DNA of 64,000 nt from a bacterium 210820-DFI.6.37 (lineage in GTDB: Bacteria; Bacillota; Clostridia; Peptostreptococcales; Anaerovoracaceae), in NCBI GenBank assembly GCA_020558355.1, contig JAJCKG010000002.1:300143-364142 (forward strand). Direction: 5' to 3'. Numbering within the stretch: the first letter of the stretch is position 1; each line of letters opens with the position of its first letter. The translations under genes and the position numbers were made by a program. The notes under the pieces are model-generated. The model saw only the letters and a program-made list of their open reading frames with translations. It made no database searches and was not told where the DNA came from. Positions 7,970 through 17,805 of the stretch are shown piece by piece.

Positions 7970-8866
7970 ATGAATGTGAAGAAAGTATTCGTAGTCGGTG
8001 CCGGATTTATGGGGTCTGGTATCGTAGAGAACGTTGCGGCAAAAGGTTTGCAGGCTGTGGCCTATGACATTTCTCAGGCACAGCTGGATAAGAGTAAAAA
8101 GGGCATCACAAAGAACCTGGAAAGACTGGCGGCAAAGGGAAAAATCCAGGAAAGTGATAAGGACGCGACTTTATCCAGAATCGAATATGTGACAGACATT
8201 TCCGCCTGCAAAGACGCGGACGTAGTCATCGAGGCGGTTGCTGAAAACAAAGACCTGAAAATCAGCATCATGAGAGAAATCGAAAAGTACGCGAAAGAAG
8301 AGGCGGTTATTGCCAGCAACACATCTTCTATTTCCATTACAAGCCTGGGAAGTGTATTTAAAAACCCGGAACGTTTTGTGGGTATGCACTTCTTCAGCCC
8401 GGTACCGAGAATGCCGCTGATGGAGATCGTAAGAGGGTATCAGACCGGAGACGAGGCCCTCAGCATTGCCAAGGACCTGGGAGAATTCCTGGGAAAAGCC
8501 TGCATTATCGCAAAGGATGAAGCCGGATTCATCGTTAACAGAATGCTGCTTCCTATGCTCAATGAGGCCTGCTTCCTGGTAGAAAGAGGAATCGGAACCA
8601 TTGAAGAAATCGATACAGGATGTAAAATGGGCTTAAACCACCCGATGGGACCTTTGGAACTGATGGACATGATCGGTATCGATGTAGAGCTGGCGGTAAT
8701 GGAAGTGCTTCACGAAGAAATTGGAGATCCGAAGTACAGACCGGCTGTATCGCTGAGACGTATGGTAGACTCCGGATTCCTGGGAAAGAAAGCGGGAATC
8801 GGTTTCTATGTATATCATGAAGACGGAACAAAGACTCCGAACCCAAAACTGTTAAAGCTGAGATAA
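7970..8866 (+). CDS. hbd: 3-hydroxybutyryl-CoA dehydrogenase
   Basis: 298 residues, NAD(P)-dependent. The N-terminal Rossmann motif GAGFMGSGI, the catalytic-His region MHFFSPVPRMPLMEIV and the C-terminal NHPMGPLELMD segment are all present. It interconverts acetoacetyl-CoA and 3-hydroxybutyryl-CoA in butyrate formation or in amino-acid fermentation. The ribosome-binding site is weak (GAAAGG near 7954-7959). The gene is monocistronic, with its own promoter, possible operator and terminator, unlike the usual crt-bcd-etf-hbd clostridial cluster. The crotonase at 1373 would act on its product. Confidence 0.95.
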   Translation: MNVKKVFVVGAGFMGSGIVENVAAKGLQAVAYDISQAQLDKSKKGITKNLERLAAKGKIQESDKDATLSRIEYVTDISACKDADVVIEAVAENKDLKISIMREIEKYAKEEAVIASNTSSISITSLGSVFKNPERFVGMHFFSPVPRMPLMEIVRGYQTGDEALSIAKDLGEFLGKACIIAKDEAGFIVNRMLLPMLNEACFLVERGIGTIEEIDTGCKMGLNHPMGPLELMDMIGIDVELAVMEVLHEEIGDPKYRPAVSLRRMVDSGFLGKKAGIGFYVYHEDGTKTPNPKLLKLR

Positions 8867-8878
8867 GCTGTGAGAACG

Positions 8879-8909
8879 AAAATGAGTCCTTTTCAGGGCT
8901 CATTTTTTG
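8879..8909 (+). terminator. Intrinsic terminator after hbd
   Basis: AAAATGAGTCC, loop TTTTCA, then GGGCTCATTTTTT: a 10-11 bp stem followed by a T-run. Confidence 0.85.
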
Positions 8910-8933
8910 TTGCCTGAAAAAAAGCGCCTTTAG

Positions 8934-8962
8934 TTGTCCAAAGAACGGAAAAATGATATACT
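8934..8962 (+). promoter_or_regulatory. Promoter of the xpaC-telA operon
   Basis: TTGTCC (8934-8939), 17-base spacer, TATACT (8957-8962) with an extended TG at 8954-8955. It decides the start of the next gene: a possible TTG start at 8934 would lie inside the -35 box and cannot be transcribed from here. Confidence 0.65.
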
Positions 8963-8996
8963 TGACAAAGAGAAAAAAGCGAGGATGGGAGAGCAG

Positions 8997-10247
8997 ATGG
9001 ATTTAAAAGACTTTACCGATCTGGGAAATGATATCGGCCGGCGCGTCAACGACGCCGTTAATAATATGAACTTTGACCAGCTGAATCGGGATATCCGCAG
9101 AAAAGTGGATCAGGCCTTCGGCGGAAGCCAAAATCCGCGGGACGGTTTTGGCGGGCTTAATGGAAAGCTGTATCATGGGGATGAAGAAGAACCCTGGGAA
9201 AAAGGCCCGGTAGATTTCAAGCTGTATAAGGACCCGGCAGAGCCCGCTCCGGCGACGGCGGGAGTGCCGGTTGCCACAAGACCTCCGGGGACCGCAGGCA
9301 GTATTGTTATGATGATATTGGGATATGGCATGACCAGCGTTTTCGGCGCTATTATTATCCTGCTGGGTGGGATCAGCCTGGTGGATGGGGCCGTTCGCGG
9401 CGTGCCGGCCGGCGCTATCGCGGCCATGGCGGGCTGTATGGTGCCATTCCTGGGAGTGGGGATCCTGCTGGCGGTTCTGGGAACAAAAAGGTACGGCCTG
9501 ACGCACCGCTTCCGGCGGTATCTGACGATTTTGCGGGAGCGCTCCTTCTGCGCGGTTGAAGAGCTGGGAAAACGGATCGGGAAAAGCGCCAGATTCGTCG
9601 CGAAGGACCTGCAGAAGATGATCGAAAAGGGCTTCTTTCCTGAGGGTCATCTGGATCATCAGAAAACCTGCTTCATCGCCACCAATGAAATGTACAGCCA
9701 GTATCTTCAGGCAAGAGAAAGCGCGGCCGAGAGCGCCAGGGAGCAGGCCCGGCAGGCGAAAGAGCGGCAGGAATACACAGGCGGAGATACGGATGAAGCT
9801 TTGCTCAGACAGGTCATTGCGGAGGGAGAAGCTTACATAAAGACGATCCGGCAGGCCAATGACGCCATCTATAATCCGGAAATCTCCGAAAAGCTTTACC
9901 GGATGGAGATTATTGTAGGAAAGATTTTTGGCTATGTGAAAGAAAATCCGGATCAGATCAACCAGCTCCGGCGCTTTACAGGCTATTATATGCCCACTAC
10001 GGAAAAGCTGGTAAACGCCTATCTGGAGCTGGATCAGCAGTCTGTAGAAGGTGAGAACATCACCAGAGCCAAAAAAGAGATTGCCCAGACTCTGGATACC
10101 ATCAATGAAGCTTATGAAAAATTATATGATAGTATGTACGCCGATGTGGCCATGGATGTGTCCAGCGATATCGCGGTTTTGAAGACGCTTTTCGCGCAGG
10201 AGGGCCTGGCGGAAGACGCAATGAACGGAGGAAAAAAGCATGAGTGA
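8997..10247 (+). CDS. xpaC: XpaC-like membrane protein (5-bromo-4-chloroindolyl phosphate hydrolysis family)
   Basis: 416 residues from the ATG at 8997, supported by GGGAG at 8987-8991; an ATG at 8985 is the alternative. About 100 soluble residues are followed by two membrane helices (about 101-129 and 138-162) and a cytoplasmic helical C-terminal half, part of it a charged coiled-coil-like stretch. The family name comes from Bacillus XpaC, whose biochemical role is unclear. As in Bacillus, the gene sits directly upstream of a TelA/YaaN gene, here overlapping it by 8 bases, and this context is the strongest support. The pair is associated with resistance to toxic anions and cell-wall antibiotics. 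Function is inferred from the pair. Confidence 0.75.
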   Translation: MDLKDFTDLGNDIGRRVNDAVNNMNFDQLNRDIRRKVDQAFGGSQNPRDGFGGLNGKLYHGDEEEPWEKGPVDFKLYKDPAEPAPATAGVPVATRPPGTAGSIVMMILGYGMTSVFGAIIILLGGISLVDGAVRGVPAGAIAAMAGCMVPFLGVGILLAVLGTKRYGLTHRFRRYLTILRERSFCAVEELGKRIGKSARFVAKDLQKMIEKGFFPEGHLDHQKTCFIATNEMYSQYLQARESAAESAREQARQAKERQEYTGGDTDEALLRQVIAEGEAYIKTIRQANDAIYNPEISEKLYRMEIIVGKIFGYVKENPDQINQLRRFTGYYMPTTEKLVNAYLELDQQSVEGENITRAKKEIAQTLDTINEAYEKLYDSMYADVAMDVSSDIAVLKTLFAQEGLAEDAMNGGKKHE

Positions 10248-11373
10248 TTTTAATACGGATTTTAATATGAACAGCGCGCCGCAGCCAGCGCGGCCGGCAG
10301 TCCCAAAGCCAGAGACACAGACTCTGACGGCGGATCAGGAGTATGAAAAATATCCCCTCAGCCAGACGGAGCGGCAGCAGGTGGAAGAGTTCGCGGAAAA
10401 AATCGATCTGTATGACAGCCAGACGGTGCTGCAGTACGCGTCAGGAACCCAAAAGCAGATCGCCGATTTTTCCCAGCAGGCGCTGAACAATGTGAAGACC
10501 AAGGATTTTGGAGAAGTAGGAGAAACCCTTACAAAGGTTATTGGGGAGCTAAGGAATTTTGACGCGGAAGAAGAAAAAAAAGGACTTTTCGGGTTCTTTA
10601 AAAAGAGCGCGGGTAAGATGGCGGCCCTGAAGACCAGATATGAAAAGGCCGAAACCAATATCGAAAACATCTGCAAAACTCTGGAGGGCCATCAGATCCA
10701 GCTGATGAAGGATTCCGCCATGCTGGATCAGATGTATGAAATGAACCAGGACTACTTCAAGCAGCTGACCATGTATATTATTGCGGGAAAGAGAAAGCTG
10801 GAAAACGCGAAAAACAAAGAGCTGCCAGCTATGCTGACAAAGGCGGAGGCTTCCGGAATGAGCGAAGATATGAATGCCGCTAACGATTACGCTTCGCTCA
10901 TCGCCCGATTTGAAAAGAAGATCTACGATCTGGAGCTGACCAGGACCATTTCCCTGCAGACAGCGCCGCAGATCCGGCTGATCCAGAATAACGATGTGCT
11001 TATGTCGGAAAAGATCCAGTCTATGCTGGTCAATACCGTACCTCTCTGGAAGAGCCAGATGGTCATAGCCCTCGGTGTGGAACACGCCAATAAAGCGGCC
11101 CAGGCGCAGAAAGCGGTTACGGATATGACCAATGAACTGCTGAAAAAGAACGCGGAAAACCTGAAAACCGCCACGGTGGAAACAGCAAGGCAGATGGAAC
11201 GGGGTGTTGTGGACGTTGAAACCCTGGAGCAGACCAACCAGCTGCTGATCTCCACCATCGACGAGGTTATGCGGATTCAGGAAGAAGGACGGCAGAAGAG
11301 GGAAGCGGCCGAGGGCACCCTGCTGAAGCTGGAAAACGACCTGAAACAAAAGCTGATGGAAATAAACCGTTAG
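10240..11373 (+). CDS. telA: TelA / YaaN family toxic anion resistance protein
   Basis: 377 residues, almost entirely alpha-helical and charged, with a Pro-rich N-terminus. The GLFGFFKKSAGKMAALKTRYEKAETNIENI and LDQMYEMNQDYFKQLTMYIIAGKRKLE segments are typical of TelA/YaaN proteins, which are linked to tellurite and other stress resistance. It overlaps the XpaC-like gene by 8 bases and ends before a terminator, so the two form a closed bicistronic operon. No metal or nucleotide site is visible. Confidence 0.9.
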   Translation: MSDFNTDFNMNSAPQPARPAVPKPETQTLTADQEYEKYPLSQTERQQVEEFAEKIDLYDSQTVLQYASGTQKQIADFSQQALNNVKTKDFGEVGETLTKVIGELRNFDAEEEKKGLFGFFKKSAGKMAALKTRYEKAETNIENICKTLEGHQIQLMKDSAMLDQMYEMNQDYFKQLTMYIIAGKRKLENAKNKELPAMLTKAEASGMSEDMNAANDYASLIARFEKKIYDLELTRTISLQTAPQIRLIQNNDVLMSEKIQSMLVNTVPLWKSQMVIALGVEHANKAAQAQKAVTDMTNELLKKNAENLKTATVETARQMERGVVDVETLEQTNQLLISTIDEVMRIQEEGRQKREAAEGTLLKLENDLKQKLMEINR

Positions 11374-11423
11374 AGGAACCGGCCGCAGGCCGGGCGTAAC
11401 AGCGTAAATCCAGCAAAAAAGGC

Positions 11424-11473
11424 AAAGCCCCGCGGGGATCGAAAAAACGGATTCCCGCAGGGCTTTCTTTTTG
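11424..11473 (+). terminator. Intrinsic terminator after telA
   Basis: A long stem with AAAGCCC on the left and GGGCTTT on the right, continued by GCGGG/CCCGC with G-U pairs, a loop around AAAAAA, and a T-rich run at 11464-11472. Confidence 0.85.
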
Positions 11474-11484
11474 TAAAAATTCTC

Positions 11485-11513
11485 TTGAACAAATACCCTG
11501 CTCCTATTAAAAT
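11485..11513 (+). promoter_or_regulatory. Promoter of the pyrophosphatase gene
   Basis: TTGAAC (11485-11490), 17-base spacer, TAAAAT (11508-11513), 30 bases before the ATG at 11543. Confidence 0.7.
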
Positions 11514-11542
11514 AATACCATTACCAAAAGGGGGAACAGAGG

Positions 11543-13201
11543 ATGAACAAACAGCCAATTTATGTGATCGGGCATAAAAATCCCGACACGGATTCTATTG
11601 TGTCGGCAATTGCCTACGCGGATATAAAAAGCCGGACCGGAGAAGGCCGGTATATTGCGGCAAGAGCGGGGCAGATCAACGAGGAAACCGAGTATGTTTT
11701 AAAACGCTTTGACATGGAGCCGCCCCTGTATCTTTCCAATGTGGGGACCCAGGTGAAGGACATGGAGATCCGCAGGACTCCGGGGGTAAGCCGGGAAATT
11801 TCCATTCGCAGCGCCTGGCAGATCATGAAGGAGTCAGAGGCCGTCACTTTGCCAGTAACAACAAAGGAAGGACTGCTGGAAGGAATTGTAACAACAGGCG
11901 ATATCGCAAAATCCTATATGGACGTCCATGACAGCCTGTTTTTATCCAGGGCCGGAACCAGGTTCAAAAGCATCGCGGAGACGGTAGGCGGCAAAATTCT
12001 GGTAGGCGACGGAAATCAGGTCTTTTCTAAGGGAAAGGTCATTGTGGGCGCGGCCCATCCCGACCGGATGGAAACCTATCTTGAGCCAGGAGATCTGATT
12101 CTGATGGGCGACCGGTATGAAGACCATCTGCGGGCCGTAGAACAGGGGGCCGGCTGCGTGATCGTCTGTGTCAACGCGAAAGTAGGCTACAGCATAAAGC
12201 GGATCGCGGAAAAGAAAGGCTGCGTTCTTATCAGCACGCCGTACGACACTTTTACAGTAGCCAGGCTCATTAATCAGAGCATCCCGCTGAGCCATATCAT
12301 GAAGCGGGACGGACTGCTTACTTTCAAAACAGACGATTATACCGATGAGATCAAAGAGGTTATGAGCAGCACGCGCCACAGAGCCTTTCCGGTCCTGGAC
12401 AAAAATAATGTATATATCGGAACCATTTCCAGAAGAAATTTTCTGGGCATGCAGAAAAAACAGCTGATCCTTGTGGATCACAATGAGAAAAGTCAGGCCG
12501 CCGATAATATTGAAAACGCCCAGGTCCTGGAAATCATCGATCATCACAGACTGGGGTCTCTGGAAACCATTGAGCCTGTTTTCTTTCGCAATCAGCCGGA
12601 GGGCTGTACGGCCACCATCCTGCACCAGATCTATCAGGAGCGGCAGCTGGAGATCCCCGAAAAAATCGCCGGGCTTTTGTGCGCCGCCATTCTTTCCGAC
12701 ACTCTGATGTTTCGTTCGCCCACCTGCACAGAGCGGGACCGAAGGGCAGCGGCGCAGCTGGCGGAAATCGCGGGGATTCAGATGGAAGAATTCGCGGCTG
12801 AAATGTTTCGCGCCGGAAGCAACCTGTCCGATAAATCCACAGAGGAAATCTTTTTCCAGGATTTCAAAAAGTTCATTGCGGGAGAAGAGAGCTTTGGCGT
12901 AGGCCAGATCAGCTCTCTTGATAAGGAAGAGCTGGATCTGCTGCAAAAGCGGCTGCTGCCTTTTATGGAGGCTCAGTGCGGAAAAAACGGAATGACGAAG
13001 ATTTTCTATATGCTGACTGATATTCTGGAGGAAAACACCCGTCTTATCTGCTGCGGAGAAGGCAGCGCCGCGCTGGCGGAGGAAGCCTTTCAGGTGAGAG
13101 AAACACAAGGGTATTTTCTCTTAGAGGGCGTTGTGTCCAGGAAAAAGCAGCTGATTCCCGCCTTTATGAGCGCTCTGCAGGAAAATGAGCAGTCCCTGTA
13201 A
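11543..13201 (+). CDS. ppaC: Manganese-dependent family II inorganic pyrophosphatase with CBS-DRTGG insert
   Basis: 552 residues. The DHH-type catalytic domain is split: HKNPDTDS near residue 10 and IIDHHRLGS near residue 331 carry metal ligands, and the SRKKQ motif closes the C-terminal DHHA2 domain. Between about residues 70 and 305 lie two CBS domains flanking a DRTGG domain, the layout of nucleotide-regulated clostridial pyrophosphatases of about 550 residues. It hydrolyses PPi in the cytoplasm. By family knowledge the CBS insert is inhibited by AMP/ADP and activated by ATP or diadenosine polyphosphates. It has its own promoter, so it is a single-gene unit. Confidence 0.93.
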   Translation: MNKQPIYVIGHKNPDTDSIVSAIAYADIKSRTGEGRYIAARAGQINEETEYVLKRFDMEPPLYLSNVGTQVKDMEIRRTPGVSREISIRSAWQIMKESEAVTLPVTTKEGLLEGIVTTGDIAKSYMDVHDSLFLSRAGTRFKSIAETVGGKILVGDGNQVFSKGKVIVGAAHPDRMETYLEPGDLILMGDRYEDHLRAVEQGAGCVIVCVNAKVGYSIKRIAEKKGCVLISTPYDTFTVARLINQSIPLSHIMKRDGLLTFKTDDYTDEIKEVMSSTRHRAFPVLDKNNVYIGTISRRNFLGMQKKQLILVDHNEKSQAADNIENAQVLEIIDHHRLGSLETIEPVFFRNQPEGCTATILHQIYQERQLEIPEKIAGLLCAAILSDTLMFRSPTCTERDRRAAAQLAEIAGIQMEEFAAEMFRAGSNLSDKSTEEIFFQDFKKFIAGEESFGVGQISSLDKEELDLLQKRLLPFMEAQCGKNGMTKIFYMLTDILEENTRLICCGEGSAALAEEAFQVRETQGYFLLEGVVSRKKQLIPAFMSALQENEQSL

Positions 13202-13257
13202 GGGATGACTTTCAAAATCCGCCGCGGCTATTTGATCTGAAAAGACACAGCTGACAG

Positions 13258-14045
<788 letters not shown>

Positions 14046-14063
14046 TAAACAGGAGGAACCAAA

Positions 14064-14621
14064 ATGAGTAATAATGTACAGGAAGTTCTGGAAACAAAAA
14101 TAAGCAAGAGCCTGGCGCTTTTAAAGGAAGAGCTGGCAACTGTAAGAGCGGGAAAGGCCAACGCGGCGCTGGTAGATCGGGTAATGGTGGATTACTACGG
14201 CACGCCGACTCCGCTGAAGAATCTGGCCAATATCTCTGTGCCGGATCCGCGGACCCTGATGATCTCTCCGTTCGATCCAAAGTCGATTCCCGATGTTGAG
14301 AAGGGCATCAATATGGCGGACATCGGCATCACACCGGCCAATGACGGAAAAGTGATCCGCCTGACCATTCCGCAGGTTACAGAGGAACGGAGAAAAGAAC
14401 TGACCAAGACCGTTAAAAAAATCGGAGAAGAAACAAAGGTAGCGGTTCGAAATCTGAGAAGAGAAGCCAACGATGAGCTGAAAAAAGAACAGAAAAACGG
14501 CGAGCTGACAGAAGACGATCTGAAGGGCGAGCTGGACGATGTTCAGAAAATCATCGACAAAGCGGTTAAGGATGTGGACGCCTTAGTAGCCGCGAAAGAA
14601 AAAGAAATCATGGAAGTATAA
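14064..14621 (+). CDS. frr: Ribosome recycling factor
   Basis: 185 residues, the standard length. VRAGKANAALVDRVMVDYYGTPTPLKNLA and the C-terminal RNLRREANDELKK helix are diagnostic of RRF, which with EF-G splits post-termination ribosomes. AGGAGG precedes the ATG. It sits between pyrH and uppS as in most Firmicutes. A long palindrome lies in the frr-uppS gap. Confidence 0.97.
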   Translation: MSNNVQEVLETKISKSLALLKEELATVRAGKANAALVDRVMVDYYGTPTPLKNLANISVPDPRTLMISPFDPKSIPDVEKGINMADIGITPANDGKVIRLTIPQVTEERRKELTKTVKKIGEETKVAVRNLRREANDELKKEQKNGELTEDDLKGELDDVQKIIDKAVKDVDALVAAKEKEIMEV

Positions 14622-14640
14622 AAAGAAATCGATTCAATGA

Positions 14641-14674
14641 AAACAGATGTGGTTAAACTTAACCACATCTGTTT
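14641..14674. repeat. 34-base perfect palindrome in the frr-uppS gap
   Basis: The arm AAACAGATGTGGTTAA (14641-14656) is followed by AC and its exact reverse complement (14659-14674). There is no GC-rich stem base and only three Ts after it, so it is a poor terminator. It lies 16 bases before the uppS start and looks like a protein-binding operator or an mRNA hairpin that could gate uppS translation. Confidence 0.6.
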
Positions 14675-14690
14675 GATAGAGGATAACCAT

Positions 14691-15413
14691 ATGTTAGATA
14701 AAAATCGTATGCCGCGGCATGTGGCCATCATTATGGATGGAAACGGCAGGTGGGCAAAAAAGAAAAACCTGCCCCGGGTAGCGGGACATAACGCGGGGAT
14801 GAAGACCATGAAAAAAATTGTGGACCATTCCGACAAGCTGGGGATCAAATACCTGACTGTCTACGCCTTTTCCACCGAAAACTGGAAACGGTCCGCGGCC
14901 GAAGTGACCGGAATCTTCAAGCTGCTGGTGACCTACGTTAACAGCGAACTGAAGGAGCTGATTGACAATAACGTGAAGGTAACGGTGCTGGGCGATTACA
15001 GCCAGATCCCACAGGACGCGAAAAAAAGTCTGGAAAAGACGCTGCGGGAAACCAGAGACAATACAGGTCTTCAGTTCAATATCGCGCTGAATTACGGCGG
15101 AAGAGACGAAATCCGGCGGGCTGTCCGCGCCATCGGTGAAAAGGTCAGAGACGGAAGTCTGCTGCCGGAGGAAATTACAGAAGACGTTATAGGAGAGCAT
15201 CTCTTTACGGGACGCCTTCACGCGGACGCTCCGGACCCGGAGCTGGTAATCAGGACCAGCGGCGAACTGCGGCTGTCCAACTTTCTGCTGTGGCAGTCCG
15301 CCTACAGCGAACTGGTATTTTCCAATGTTCTGTGGCCGGATTTTTCACCGGAGGAATACGAAAAAGCCATTGAAGAATATCAGAGCCGGGACAGACGGTT
15401 TGGCGGGAGGTAA
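14691..15413 (+). CDS. uppS: Isoprenyl transferase (undecaprenyl diphosphate synthase)
   Basis: 240 residues from the ATG at 14691 (MLDKNRMPRHVAIIMDGNGRWAKK), preceded by AGAGG at 14678-14682. An upstream ATG at 14637 would place the palindrome inside the coding region and adds residues unlike the family. The MDGNGRWA motif carries the catalytic Asp, and LVIRTSGELRLSNFLLWQSAYSE is the C-terminal signature. It makes the C55 lipid carrier for peptidoglycan from IPP supplied by the MEP pathway, of which dxr and ispG lie downstream. Confidence 0.95.
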   Translation: MLDKNRMPRHVAIIMDGNGRWAKKKNLPRVAGHNAGMKTMKKIVDHSDKLGIKYLTVYAFSTENWKRSAAEVTGIFKLLVTYVNSELKELIDNNVKVTVLGDYSQIPQDAKKSLEKTLRETRDNTGLQFNIALNYGGRDEIRRAVRAIGEKVRDGSLLPEEITEDVIGEHLFTGRLHADAPDPELVIRTSGELRLSNFLLWQSAYSELVFSNVLWPDFSPEEYEKAIEEYQSRDRRFGGR

Positions 15414-15415
15414 AA

Positions 15416-16198
15416 ATGAAAACAAGAATTTTATCAGGGCTGATCATGGTGCCCCTTTTGGCCGTACTGTACTTCGGCGGCTATGTGCTCATGGCGGCCT
15501 GCTTTATCATCGGCGTTATGGCGGTAAGAGAGTTCTACAGCGGATTTGAGGCTATGGGCGTCAAGCCTTGCTATAACGCGGCTTACGCCGCCATCCTGGG
15601 GCTGTACGCCATCAACATGTTCGCGGAGAATGACCGCTGGTATATGGTCTGGTTTTTCGGCTGCGTTCTTATCAGTCTTCTTTATCTTTTCAGGATTGAG
15701 GAACGTAGGCTGGAGGACGGAATGGCCACCATCACCGGCATTTTCTATGTGATCTTTTTTTCCTATCATGTCATGCTGGTGGATCAGACAGGAGAATATT
15801 CCATATTGGTATGGCTCGTTGTGCTGACCGCTTTTGGCACGGACATTATGGCCTACTTTGCGGGTGTCTTTTTAGGAAAGCACAAGCTCTGTCCAAAGAT
15901 CAGCCCGAAAAAGACCATCGAAGGCTCCATCGGCGGGATTTTAGGCAGCGTGATTTTGTGCGGGCTTTTCAGCTGGATCTTTATTCCGAGACTGCTGACG
16001 CATTGTCTTATAATAGGACTGCTGGGCGGCGTCGTCTCCCAGTTCGGAGATCTGACCGCTTCCATTTTCAAACGGAAAATGGGGATCAAGGATTATGGAA
16101 ATCTGATTCCGGGCCACGGAGGAATTCTGGACCGGTTCGACAGTGTCCTCTTTACAGCGCCGATGGTGTATTACTATATCGCGCTGATTCTGGAGTAG
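15416..16198 (+). CDS. cdsA: Phosphatidate cytidylyltransferase
   Basis: 260 residues, integral membrane with about seven or eight hydrophobic segments. The family signature near the C-terminus, KRKMGIKDYGNLIPGHGGILDRFDS (given here in pieces: KRKMGIKDYGNLIPGHGG then ILDRFDS), is intact. It makes CDP-diacylglycerol from phosphatidate and CTP. It starts 2 bases after uppS ends and is followed 6 bases later by a lipoprotein gene. Confidence 0.95.
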   Translation: MKTRILSGLIMVPLLAVLYFGGYVLMAACFIIGVMAVREFYSGFEAMGVKPCYNAAYAAILGLYAINMFAENDRWYMVWFFGCVLISLLYLFRIEERRLEDGMATITGIFYVIFFSYHVMLVDQTGEYSILVWLVVLTAFGTDIMAYFAGVFLGKHKLCPKISPKKTIEGSIGGILGSVILCGLFSWIFIPRLLTHCLIIGLLGGVVSQFGDLTASIFKRKMGIKDYGNLIPGHGGILDRFDSVLFTAPMVYYYIALILE

Positions 16199-16204
16199 GC
16201 TCCA

Positions 16205-16648
16205 ATGAGAAAAAGGATATTTCTAGCGGGGCTGACGCTGTGTGTTCTGGCGGCGCTTGCCGGCTGCGGCTCAGGTCAGGAGGCGGATAAGACCGCGGAG
16301 ATGACAGTCAGGGAATATTTTGCTTACTGGGCGAATCAGGACGCGGTATCCATGAACCGGCTGGTCATCGAAGAGCAGCAGATGGAGGAGGATGATCCGG
16401 ATGTGACGCTGGCGGTATCTCTTACGCTTAACAGCTGCCAGGAGGCGGAGCGGGAAACCGGGGAAGAATGGGATCAGGAGCTGTATCCGGACCCGTATGA
16501 CTTTGCGTATGTAGATGTGGATTTTGATATTGCCTTTGAAGGCGGAGAAGGCTCCGGCTACTCGGACGGAAATTATCAGACCCGCTTTTACCTTATAAAA
16601 GAAACGAAACATTCCGAGTGGAAAATCGTAACATGGGGACTAGGTTAA
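16205..16648 (+). CDS. Small predicted lipoprotein
   Basis: 147 residues. The signal peptide ends in lipobox LAGC (Cys21), so it should be anchored to the outer face of the membrane. The rest is a small alpha/beta domain with YFAYWANQDAVSMNRLV, somewhat like DUF4829-type folds, and acidic. It lies between cdsA and dxr with gaps of 6 bases and 1 base, inside an otherwise conserved block where such a gene is not standard. I do not recognise a specific function. Confidence 0.8.
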   Translation: MRKRIFLAGLTLCVLAALAGCGSGQEADKTAEMTVREYFAYWANQDAVSMNRLVIEEQQMEEDDPDVTLAVSLTLNSCQEAERETGEEWDQELYPDPYDFAYVDVDFDIAFEGGEGSGYSDGNYQTRFYLIKETKHSEWKIVTWGLG

Positions 16649-16649
16649 A

Positions 16650-17789
16650 ATGAAGAAAATAGCAATCTTAGGAAGCACTGGATCCATAGGAACGCAGGCG
16701 CTGGATATTATCGCGCGGAATCCGGATAAATTTAAAGCAACCGTTCTTTCCTGCAGTAAAAGGATCAGGCAGCTGGAGCGGCAGATCGAGACCTTTCATC
16801 CGGAGATGGCAGTGGTCCAGCGGGAAGAGGACGCGGTTCGGCTTGCTGAAAAGTACCCTGAAATACAGGTGGAATTTGGCGATCAGGGGCTGATCCGCGC
16901 GGCGGAAAGCAGCTGTGATATGGTGCTCAACTCCCTTATGGGAATCAGGGGAATGGTCCCTACCTATCACGGTCTTTGCGCGGGCAACGATATTGCCTTT
17001 GCCAATAAAGAGACGCTGGTAGCCGGCGGAGAGCTGATCATGCGGACGGCAGAGGAAACGGGGGCAAAGCTGCTGCCGGTGGACAGCGAGCACAGCGCCA
17101 TTTTCCAGTGCCTGCAGGGAAATCCGGAAAAAGCGGTTCGAAGAATCCTTCTTACCGCGTCAGGCGGACCTTTCAGGGGATACAGCAGAAAACAGCTGGA
17201 GCAGGTCACTCTGGAGCAGGCCCTGAAGCATCCAAAGTGGACCATGGGAAGCAAGATCACCATTGATTCGGCTTCCATGATGAACAAGGGGCTGGAAGTA
17301 ATCGAGGCTAGATGGCTCTTTGATACGGAGCCGGATCGGATCCAGGTGGTGGTTCATCCCCAGAGCATCGTTCATTCCGCGGTAGAATACTGGGACGGTT
17401 CTGTTATTGCGCAGATGGGAAAACCGGATATGCGGATTCCCATCAGCTACGCTTTCTGCTATCCGCAGCGGCTGGAAAACCGGATGTCGCCGCTGGATCT
17501 GTTTACCGAGGGGAAAGAGCTTACCTTCGAAGAACCGGATATGGAGGTCTTTCGAAATCTGCGGCTGGCCTATGACGCCTGCCGTACGGGAGGAAGCTGT
17601 ACAGCGGCGCTCAATGGAGCCAACGAAGTGCTGGTTCAGCTGTTTCTGGAAGGAAAGATCCGGTTTACCCAGATACAGGATACTATTGAGAAGGTTTTAA
17701 ACCGGCATGAACCGAAATATAATTTGGATTTAGAGGGAATATTAGAGGCAGATCGGCAGGCAAGGCAAAGCGCCCTGGACCTGCTTTGA
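16650..17789 (+). CDS. dxr: 1-deoxy-D-xylulose 5-phosphate reductoisomerase
   Basis: 379 residues. The NADPH-binding GSTGSIG at residues 8-14, the metal and substrate site LPVDSEHSAIFQ, and TIDSASMMNKGLEVIEA are all present. It converts DXP to MEP, the committed step of the non-mevalonate isoprenoid pathway, in the cytoplasm. It lies one base after the lipoprotein gene and 16 bases before rseP. Confidence 0.97.
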   Translation: MKKIAILGSTGSIGTQALDIIARNPDKFKATVLSCSKRIRQLERQIETFHPEMAVVQREEDAVRLAEKYPEIQVEFGDQGLIRAAESSCDMVLNSLMGIRGMVPTYHGLCAGNDIAFANKETLVAGGELIMRTAEETGAKLLPVDSEHSAIFQCLQGNPEKAVRRILLTASGGPFRGYSRKQLEQVTLEQALKHPKWTMGSKITIDSASMMNKGLEVIEARWLFDTEPDRIQVVVHPQSIVHSAVEYWDGSVIAQMGKPDMRIPISYAFCYPQRLENRMSPLDLFTEGKELTFEEPDMEVFRNLRLAYDACRTGGSCTAALNGANEVLVQLFLEGKIRFTQIQDTIEKVLNRHEPKYNLDLEGILEADRQARQSALDLL

Positions 17790-17805
17790 GGGAGGAGATT
17801 AAAGA

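Noticed and set aside
8934..8996. Longer xpaC start at TTG 8934
   Set aside because: It would lie in the -35 box of the best promoter and has no ribosome-binding site.
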